DNA from: an uncultured Coriobacteriaceae bacterium
Lineage (GTDB): Bacteria; Actinomycetota; Coriobacteriia; Coriobacteriales; Eggerthellaceae
Direction of reading: 5' to 3'
Length of the DNA: 5,007 nucleotides
Assembly (NCBI GenBank): GCA_900552365.1
Contig: URZP01000097.1
Coordinates: 1 to 5,007 of the forward strand
Part shown: positions 1 to 3,503 of the stretch, in pieces
Layout of the letters: the number at the start of each line of letters is the position of its first letter
How positions within the stretch are numbered: the stretch's first letter is position 1
Notes under the pieces: model-generated
Database searches by the model: none
Told to the model about the DNA's origin: nothing
What the model saw: only the letters and a program-made list of their open reading frames with translations
Position numbers and translations under genes: made by a program

Positions 1-61
1 AGAACTGCACATGGGGCAGTACGAAATTGATGAAGATCAGCCGCAAGTCCCGATTCTGCAT
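1..61 (-). CDS. N-terminus of an unidentified, possibly membrane, protein (partial)
   Basis: On the minus strand an ATG at 61-59 opens a frame with no stop to the window edge. It gives 20 residues starting MQNRDLRLIFINFVLPHV. A good ribosome site, GAGGG at 74-70, lies 8 bases upstream, and nearly all codons end in G or C, as in the real genes of this window. A polar, basic start followed by a hydrophobic run (LIFINFVL) resembles the first membrane helix of a transporter such as an MFS protein, but 20 residues cannot establish a family. A competing minus frame from ATG 110 is also open to the edge, but it lacks a ribosome site and has less typical codons. The gene would lie downstream of the alarmone synthetase on the same strand, about 140 bases away. 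Confidence 0.45.
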   Translation of the reverse strand, partial: MQNRDLRLIFINFVLPHVQF

Positions 62-201
62 CGGCAAATCCCTCGTCGATCTCAGTGACAAGTCTGATGG
101 TCGGCCTCATGAACTAAGGGCGATCAGTGTCCCGCCCAAGAATCTTGCCGGGCATGATATTGCCATACCTGGAGACGGGCAGGCCCATGAACAAGAGCCC
201 A
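62..201. other. Gap between the alarmone synthetase and the left-edge gene
   Basis: No gene is supported here. Reading on the minus strand, there is no hairpin followed by a T run that would act as an intrinsic terminator for the alarmone synthetase. A weak imperfect hairpin at 131-152 (outer CCCG/CGGG, inner CAAG/CTTG, AAT loop) has no T tract. The gap contains one copy of an imperfect direct repeat and part of the other, so it may derive from a local duplication. Confidence 0.4.
103..133. repeat. Imperfect direct repeat, copy 1 of 2
   Basis: Bases 103-133 match 182-212. Both copies run GGCC, CATGAAC, a variable 8-9 base core, ATCAGTGT and CCC in the same order, and differ by single-base indels. 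About 25 of 33 aligned positions are identical by eye. The copies start 79 bases apart. Confidence 0.55.
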
Positions 202-212
202 TCAGTGTTCCC
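182..212. repeat. Imperfect direct repeat, copy 2 of 2, overlapping the 3' end of relQ
   Basis: This is the second copy of the 31-base repeat also found at 103-133. It spans the stop codon (TGA at 204-202, minus strand) and the last codons of the alarmone synthetase. The coding copy is therefore probably the ancestral one, with the downstream copy arising by duplication and divergence; that direction is an inference. Confidence 0.55.
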
Positions 213-948
213 ACTTGATGCCTTGCTCGTCCATAAGCGCGGCAATATCATCTTGGACATGCTGCATGTCCTGGTCGATTGCCGAGATGCGTTCGGCACA
301 TTCCCTCAACCGACCGCGAATGTCGTTCAATGCCGGGCTCTGGGAATCGAGCACCCATTGGTTCTTGTAGCGCAGGGCATGCTCCAGCGAGCTCCAGAAG
401 TCCATGGCAATGGTGCGGATCTGCACTTCAACGGGGATCATCTGCTTGGAGTCCATGAAGAACACGGGGATGCGCACAATGACGTGTAGGCTTCGGTAGC
501 CATTGGGCTTGGGGTTGGCGATGTAATCTTTGATTTCGACGATCTCAAGGTCGTCTTGGCGCTTCAGCATTTCGACCATGCGGTAGACGTCCTGGATGTA
601 CGAGGTGATGATGCGGATTCCCGCAACGTCCATCAGGTGCGCCTCGACGTTCTCGACCGTGGGGTTGTAGCCGTAACGGACGATTTTCTCGTACATGCTG
701 CGCGGCGACTTGGTGCGCGACTCGATGTGGTGGATGGGGTTGCGGTGGCTGCGTACCTGCAGGTCTTTATCGATGATCTCGAAGCGGACCTTCAGCTCGC
801 TCATGGCCGCGTCGTACTTGCGGATATGCGGCAGGATTTTCGACGCGAAGGCCTCGTACGGGTATGCCATCTCGATTTCGGGAGGAACGGAACGGGGTTT
901 AGAGCCGGTGACGTGCTCGACGTTTTTGGCGACCGACTTCACAGACAT
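202..948 (-). CDS. relQ: Small alarmone synthetase, RelQ/YjbM type ((p)ppGpp synthetase)
   Basis: A cytoplasmic 248-residue protein that should transfer pyrophosphate from ATP to GDP or GTP, making the stringent-response alarmones ppGpp and pppGpp. It has only the synthetase domain; no HD hydrolase, TGS or ACT domain is present. In order: the nucleotide-binding basic stretch HHIESRTKSPRSMYEKI (73-89), metal-binding Asp107 in DVAGIRI, the signature KDYIANPKPNGYRSLH (140-155), and catalytic Glu174 in EVQIRTIAMDFWSSLEH (174-190). The last is characteristic of RelQ rather than RelP. A C-terminal helix (about 208-236) fits the family's tetramerising tail. Length is slightly above the usual ~210, because of about 25 poorly conserved N-terminal residues. 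I chose ATG 948 because AGGAG at 962-958 lies 9 bases upstream; an in-frame ATG at 957 abuts that AGGAG directly and is unlikely to be used. It is divergent from the methyltransferase gene. Confidence 0.95.
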   Translation of the reverse strand: MSVKSVAKNVEHVTGSKPRSVPPEIEMAYPYEAFASKILPHIRKYDAAMSELKVRFEIIDKDLQVRSHRNPIHHIESRTKSPRSMYEKIVRYGYNPTVENVEAHLMDVAGIRIITSYIQDVYRMVEMLKRQDDLEIVEIKDYIANPKPNGYRSLHVIVRIPVFFMDSKQMIPVEVQIRTIAMDFWSSLEHALRYKNQWVLDSQSPALNDIRGRLRECAERISAIDQDMQHVQDDIAALMDEQGIKWEH

Positions 949-957
949 TAGGCGCAT

Positions 958-962
958 CTCCT
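958..962 (-). promoter_or_regulatory. Ribosome binding site that decides the relQ start
   Basis: The minus strand reads AGGAG immediately followed by ATG (957-955), CGCCTA and ATG (948-946). Zero spacing excludes the first ATG in practice, while 9 bases to the second is normal. The alarmone synthetase therefore most likely begins at 948. Confidence 0.7.
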
Positions 963-1008
963 GTTCGCGCGCGTTGCACGCGATAACGGTTTCGATTTAT
1001 GGCGGCGC

Positions 1009-1030
1009 CCGCAAAGCGAGTCGCTTGCGG
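1009..1030 (-). promoter_or_regulatory. Hairpin at the 5' end of the relQ leader
   Basis: The stem pairs CCGC (1009-1012) with GCGG (1027-1030) and AAGCG (1014-1018) with CGCTT (1022-1026), with a single A bulge at 1013 and a 3-base loop. A minus transcript starting near 1037 would carry this hairpin within about 7 bases of its 5' end. No T run follows, so it is not an intrinsic terminator. It could stabilise the mRNA or hinder initiation. On the plus strand it overlaps the expected -35 region of the methyltransferase promoter. Confidence 0.55.
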
Positions 1031-1051
1031 ACCGTGGGTTCCCATTATACT
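1024..1051 (+). promoter_or_regulatory. Candidate promoter for the TrmH-family methyltransferase gene
   Basis: The plus strand has TATACT at 1046-1051 as a -10 box (5 of 6 to consensus). A weak -35 candidate, CTTGCG or TTGCGG, lies 15-16 bases upstream at 1024-1030. Transcription would start near 1058, giving a leader of about 100 bases. The -10 shares four bases with the minus-strand -10. Confidence 0.45.
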
Positions 1052-1059
1052 GGGAAACC
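1037..1059. promoter_or_regulatory. Dyad centred on the divergent -10 boxes
   Basis: TTCCCA (1039-1044) and TGGGAA (1051-1056) are a perfect 6-base inverted repeat around TTATAC. Allowing one extra A on the right arm, it extends to GGTTCCCA and TGGGAAACC. It covers both overlapping -10 boxes, so it could be a repressor operator or simply the symmetry of a bidirectional promoter. Sequence alone does not separate these. Confidence 0.5.
1044..1049 (-). promoter_or_regulatory. Candidate -10 box of the relQ promoter
   Basis: The minus strand reads a perfect TATAAT at 1049-1044. I see no good -35 at 16-18 bases and no TGn extension. Predicted transcription begins near 1037, with a leader of roughly 90 bases to ATG 948. 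No better -10 is visible in the divergent region. Confidence 0.45.
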
Positions 1060-1160
1060 GGATGCGTTAGGCAGCGTCTTGTCCACGGTTTGGGAACGGC
1101 TCTGTCAAAACGGCACCCTATCAGGGACGATAAGGGGAATACCCCACAGAAAGGCAGAGC

Positions 1161-1991
1161 ATGGGCATCCAGAAGGTAACGGCATTCGAAGACGAGCGAC
1201 TAGATGTGTATGCTCGTTTGACCGATCTGCAGCTTCGAAGCAGGATCGAGCCCAGCAAGGCCATCTTCATCGCCGAGACCGTTGAAGTGATCGGTCGCGC
1301 GCTGGATGGCGGCAACATGCCGCTGTCGCTTCTAACCGAAGAGAAATACCTGCCGCAGCTTGAGCCGCTGATGGATCGCCTTCAGGTTGCGAACCCCGAT
1401 GCGCCTATTTTCGTTTTGCCCGAGGACGAGCTGAGGAAGCTCACCGGTTTCGAGTTGACGCGCGGCGCTTTGGCCGCATTTCGTCGTCCGCCCGAGCGCA
1501 GCGTTGAAGAGGTCGTGCGCGATGCTCATTTGGTTGCGGTGCTCGAGAACATCCGCAACCACACGAACGTGGGCGCGATCTTCCGCTCGGCCGCAGCGCT
1601 TGGCGCCGATGCTGTGCTGGTCTCGCCTGCATGTTACGACCCGCTGTACCGTCGCGCCGTACGCGTTTCCATGGGAACGGTTTTCCAGGTGCCCTGGGCG
1701 CGCATCGGGACGAACCCGCACGATTGGGCGCGCGATGGCGTGCCGCTTCTTCACGATTTGGGGTTCACCACGGCGGCTATGGCTCTTGAGGACGACTCCA
1801 TCTCGCTTCGCGACCCGCGATTGGCCGAGTGCGATCGTTTGGCGTTGGTGTTCGGCACCGAAGGCGACGGCCTTGCGCCCGCAACCATCAGCCGCTGCGA
1901 CTACACCGTGCGCATTCCTATGCGTCACGGCGTCGACTCGCTGAACGTGGCCGCGTCAAGCGCCGTCGCGTTCTGGCAGCTGGCGCGATAG
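1161..1991 (+). CDS. SpoU/TrmH-family (SPOUT) RNA 2'-O-ribose methyltransferase
   Basis: A 276-residue cytoplasmic enzyme expected to methylate a ribose 2'-hydroxyl in tRNA or rRNA using S-adenosylmethionine. The three SpoU motifs are present in order. Motif 1 is NIRNHTNVGAIFRSAAALG (130-148), with the conserved Asn136 and the Arg142 expected to activate the ribose hydroxyl. Motif 2 is LALVFGTEGDGLAP (227-240), with Glu234. Motif 3 is VRIPMRHGVDSLNVAASSA (250-268), with Ser260 and Asn262. Motifs 2 and 3 form the SAM-binding trefoil knot. Residues 1-115 form an N-terminal domain of the kind that recognises RNA in larger members of the family, so it is not a minimal TrmL-type enzyme. The exact target nucleotide cannot be read from sequence. 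The start has AAAGG (1150-1154) 6 bases upstream. No strong terminator follows. Confidence 0.95.
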   Translation: MGIQKVTAFEDERLDVYARLTDLQLRSRIEPSKAIFIAETVEVIGRALDGGNMPLSLLTEEKYLPQLEPLMDRLQVANPDAPIFVLPEDELRKLTGFELTRGALAAFRRPPERSVEEVVRDAHLVAVLENIRNHTNVGAIFRSAAALGADAVLVSPACYDPLYRRAVRVSMGTVFQVPWARIGTNPHDWARDGVPLLHDLGFTTAAMALEDDSISLRDPRLAECDRLALVFGTEGDGLAPATISRCDYTVRIPMRHGVDSLNVAASSAVAFWQLAR

Positions 1992-2153
1992 CTAGGTCGA
2001 TCGGCTGATCCTGCCGACCATCGTTGCAATTTGCCGTATTCGTGTTAAAGAATCGTAATAACCGCCGTTCATGCGCTATTCTGTCTGGAGCACAGAGCAT
2101 CGCGTGCGCGCGGTGCGTTTTGCAAGGAACGTTTCAAACAGAAATGAGGGATT
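1992..2153. other. Spacer between methyltransferase and binding-protein genes
   Basis: A 5-base stem TCGGC/GCCGA (2001-2005 with 2013-2017, 7-base loop) follows the methyltransferase stop, but no T tract comes after it, so termination here is doubtful. The right half is more AT-rich and probably carries the binding-protein promoter. A five-codon open frame at 2144-2161 overlaps the lipoprotein start and is most likely chance. Confidence 0.4.
2077..2082 (+). promoter_or_regulatory. Weak candidate -10 box for the solute-binding protein gene
   Basis: TATTCT (4 of 6 to TATAAT) would start transcription near 2089, about 65 bases before the ATG. No recognisable -35 lies 15-19 bases upstream. TTGCAA (2024-2029) and TTGCCG (2031-2036) could instead serve other poor -10s at 2045-2061. 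The assignment is tentative. Confidence 0.3.
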
Positions 2154-2999
2154 ATGTCTAAGAAGAAATGGCTCGCGCTTGTCGCCGCCGGCGCTCTTGC
2201 CGCTGCTCTGGCGCTTGTCGGCTGCGCTTCGGGCAATTCGGGCTCGGGCAGCGCAAGCGGCTCTGCTTCGGCTAGCGCTTCTGGTTCTGCCAGCGCCTCC
2301 ACCGAGATGAAGCTTGTGAAGGAAGGCAAGCTGCTTATCGCTACGTCGCCTGACTTCCCGCCGTTCGAGAACCTTGAGAATGGCGAGATGGTTGGTCTTG
2401 ACATTGAGATCGGCAAGGCTGTTGCCGAGAAGCTGGGCCTCGAGCCCGAGTTCGTTAGCTTGCAGTTCGACAGCATTCTCACTGCTGTTGCCGCTGGCAC
2501 CCAGGCTGACGTCGGAATCTCCGGCCTCACCGTCGACCCCGAGCGCGCCAAGACCGTTGACTTCTCTGACAGCTACTACGTTGACGACCTGTCCGTTGCC
2601 GTTATGAAGAACAACGCCGACATCACCGCCGACAATGCCGATGAGGCTCTGAACAAGGAAGGCGTCGTCATCGCCGTTCAGTCCGGTACCTCGGGCGAGA
2701 CCTACGTCAAGGAGAACTACCCCAAGGCCACCGTTCAGCCTTACGGCAACTCCACCGACGCATTCGCTGCTCTGCAGTCCGGTCAGGCTAACGCCGTGTG
2801 CACCAACAAGGCCGTCGTCGAGCGTATGCTTGCCAACGCCTACACCGATGCTCAGGTCGTTAAGTCCATCGCCACCGGCGAGGAGTACGCTGTCGCCGTC
2901 GCTCAGGAGAACAAGGCTCTGACCGCTGCCATCAACAAGGCTCTCGAGGAGCTTCAGGCTGACGGCACTATCGATGATCTGGTTGCCAAGTACATGTAA
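2154..2999 (+). CDS. Amino-acid ABC transporter substrate-binding lipoprotein (SBP_bac_3 / PAAT family)
   Basis: A 281-residue lipoprotein that should bind a polar amino acid outside the membrane and deliver it to an ABC permease. A basic start (MSKKKW), a hydrophobic Ala/Leu segment (7-23) and lipobox LVGC make Cys24 the lipidated residue. Residues 25-49 are a Ser/Ala/Gly tether. The class-3 fold follows: ATSPDFPPFE (63-72), family signature GLDIEIGKAVAEKLG (81-95), and GLTVDPERAKTVDFSDSYY (124-142), where Arg131 matches the Arg that holds the ligand carboxylate in HisJ/GlnH. AVQSGTSGE (174-182) is in the second lobe. The Asp that usually grips the ligand amino group in this family is Asn218 here (NAVCTNKAV), so specificity may differ. 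GAGGG lies 3 bases before the ATG, a short spacing. A strong terminator follows. A permease gene starts about 500 bases downstream on the same strand. Confidence 0.96.
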   Translation: MSKKKWLALVAAGALAAALALVGCASGNSGSGSASGSASASASGSASASTEMKLVKEGKLLIATSPDFPPFENLENGEMVGLDIEIGKAVAEKLGLEPEFVSLQFDSILTAVAAGTQADVGISGLTVDPERAKTVDFSDSYYVDDLSVAVMKNNADITADNADEALNKEGVVIAVQSGTSGETYVKENYPKATVQPYGNSTDAFAALQSGQANAVCTNKAVVERMLANAYTDAQVVKSIATGEEYAVAVAQENKALTAAINKALEELQADGTIDDLVAKYM

Positions 3000-3031
3000 C
3001 ACCGCAGCCCGATAGCTTCGGATTTACTTGA

Positions 3032-3070
3032 GTGGGGCAGGTCGCGAAAGCGGCTTGCCCCACCTTTTTT
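3032..3070 (+). terminator. Intrinsic terminator of the solute-binding protein gene
   Basis: GTGGGGCAGGTCGC (3032-3045) pairs with GCGGCTTGCCCCAC (3050-3063): 14 pairs including two G-T wobbles, closed by a GAAA tetraloop. A single C and then six T's (3065-3070) follow. It starts 33 bases after the stop codon and should separate the lipoprotein transcript from the permease gene. Confidence 0.95.
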
Positions 3071-3110
3071 ATGCCCGCGGGCAGGAAGTGCCTAAAACAC
3101 GCCTTTGACG

Positions 3111-3119
3111 TGGTAAAAT
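3111..3119 (+). promoter_or_regulatory. Extended -10 promoter motif facing the hairpin
   Basis: TGGTAAAAT is a TGn-extended -10 with TAAAAT (5 of 6 to consensus). The nearby TTGACG (3105-3110) is too close to serve it as a -35, but pairs at 17 bases with a poorer TAAATG (3128-3133). Transcription would begin near 3126 and meet the hairpin at 3149. Confidence 0.45.
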
Positions 3120-3148
3120 TCGCAACGTAAATGGCGGCTTATAGGACA

Positions 3149-3181
3149 AAAATGGGATCTCACCTGGTGAGATCCCATTTT
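3149..3181. terminator. Perfect inverted repeat, likely bidirectional intrinsic terminator
   Basis: AAAATGGGATCTCACC (3149-3164) and GGTGAGATCCCATTTT (3166-3181) are exact inverse complements around one central T, giving at least 15 pairs with a 3-base loop. The stem is bordered by A's on the left and T's on the right, so transcripts from either side end in a U run: TTTT on plus, TTTTT on minus (3152-3148). No flanking gene obviously needs it, because the lipoprotein gene already has its own terminator. Confidence 0.75.
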
Positions 3182-3183
3182 AT

Positions 3184-3227
3184 CTTCACCCTATTATATC
3201 AAGGCTGGAATCCGAGCTGGGGTGAAG
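3184..3227. repeat. Inverted repeat able to form a branched hairpin
   Basis: CTTCACCC (3184-3191) pairs perfectly with GGGTGAAG (3220-3227). Inside, GGCTGG (3203-3208) can pair with CC (3212-3213) and AGCT (3215-3218), with a bulged G, leaving an A/T-rich internal loop at 3192-3202. It starts 2 bases after the hairpin at 3149-3181. TCTTCACC here could also pair with GGTGAGA of that hairpin, so alternative folds are possible. Confidence 0.45.
3193..3201 (-). promoter_or_regulatory. Extended -10 promoter motif on the minus strand
   Basis: The minus strand reads TGATATAAT, a perfect TATAAT with the TGn extension. No -35 is visible at 17 bases. Transcription would start near 3186 and run straight into the hairpin at 3181-3149, producing a transcript of only about 40 bases if termination is efficient. 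Confidence 0.4.
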
Positions 3228-3378
3228 GCGCGCTCGGGACAGCCATCGCCTTCGTCATCATTATGAAACCGACCCAAATCCGACCTCCCTCGTCCGGTGG
3301 CGATGCGCTGCTAGTTTGGCCCCGCCCGTATCAAAGTTTTGCCCCATTGCAAACGCCGCGTTTCCCAACTTCATGAGC

Positions 3379-3397
3379 CGTGTGTGGCAATTACACG
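3379..3397. promoter_or_regulatory. Inverted repeat upstream of the permease promoter
   Basis: CGTGT (3379-3383) and ACACG (3393-3397) are inverse complements separated by 9 bases. They lie about 55-70 bases before the predicted permease transcription start, a position where activators or repressors often bind. The arms are short, so this may be chance. Confidence 0.25.
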
Positions 3398-3417
3398 CTT
3401 CGTTGCGCCGCCGACTG

Positions 3418-3444
3418 TTTACGAACTGAAACCGTGGCTATAAT
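3418..3444 (+). promoter_or_regulatory. Promoter of the permease gene
   Basis: A consensus TATAAT at 3439-3444 is preceded by TTTACG (3418-3423, 4 of 6 to TTGACA, 15-base spacer) as a modest -35. Transcription from about 3451 leaves a leader of roughly 50 bases to ATG 3504. GAAAG (3445-3449) and CTTTC (3469-3473) bracket a further CCTGC/GCGGG pairing, forming a dyad over the start site. Confidence 0.6.
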
Positions 3445-3503
3445 GAAAGTTCCTGCGTTCATTGCGGGCTTTCGTTGTTGTCGACCTATTTAGACGGGTT
3501 CTT

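Larger units (their letters stand above)
3071..3503. other. Long intergenic region between binding protein and permease
   Basis: No convincing gene. From left to right it holds a 12-base perfect palindrome TGCCCGCGGGCA (3072-3083), an extended -10 motif, a 33-base hairpin, a second inverted repeat, and a stretch at 3228-3378 in which I recognise nothing. An inverted repeat and the permease promoter follow. An open frame at 3131-3376 runs through the hairpin and lacks a ribosome site; a 37-codon minus frame at 3374-3261 also lacks one. Both look like chance. Confidence 0.6.

Noticed and set aside
1..110. Minus-strand frame from ATG 110, open to the window edge
   Set aside because: No ribosome site and less typical codons than the competing frame from ATG 61, which has GAGGG 8 bases upstream.
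1103..1108. TTGACA on the minus strand as a relQ -35 box
   Set aside because: At 16-18 bases downstream there is no acceptable -10 (TGGACA at best), and it is too far from the TATAAT at 1049-1044.
1995..2019. Possible terminator after the methyltransferase gene
   Set aside because: Only 5-base stems (GGTCG/CGACC or TCGGC/GCCGA) and no T tract follows.
2144..2161. Five-codon frame (MRDYV) overlapping the lipoprotein start, as a possible leader peptide
   Set aside because: The nearest AAGG is too far upstream (2124-2127) and the frame is no longer than expected by chance.
2076..3002. A 308-codon minus-strand open frame opposite the binding lipoprotein
   Set aside because: It mirrors the lipoprotein gene in the antisense frame, has no ribosome site, and its Leu/Val/Gly-rich product resembles no protein. 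High GC codons on the true strand keep the antisense frame open.
3261..3374. A 37-codon minus-strand frame (MKLGNAAFAMGQNFD...)
   Set aside because: No ribosome site or promoter, and no recognisable protein features.
3131..3376. An 81-codon plus-strand frame in the intergenic region
   Set aside because: There is no ribosome site before the ATG, the frame runs through both arms of the perfect hairpin, and the predicted protein has no recognisable features. A small gene cannot be fully excluded.
3462..3503. TTG start adding 14 residues to the permease
   Set aside because: The predicted transcription start near 3451 would leave only about 11 leader bases with no ribosome site, and the extra residues would spoil a good signal peptide.
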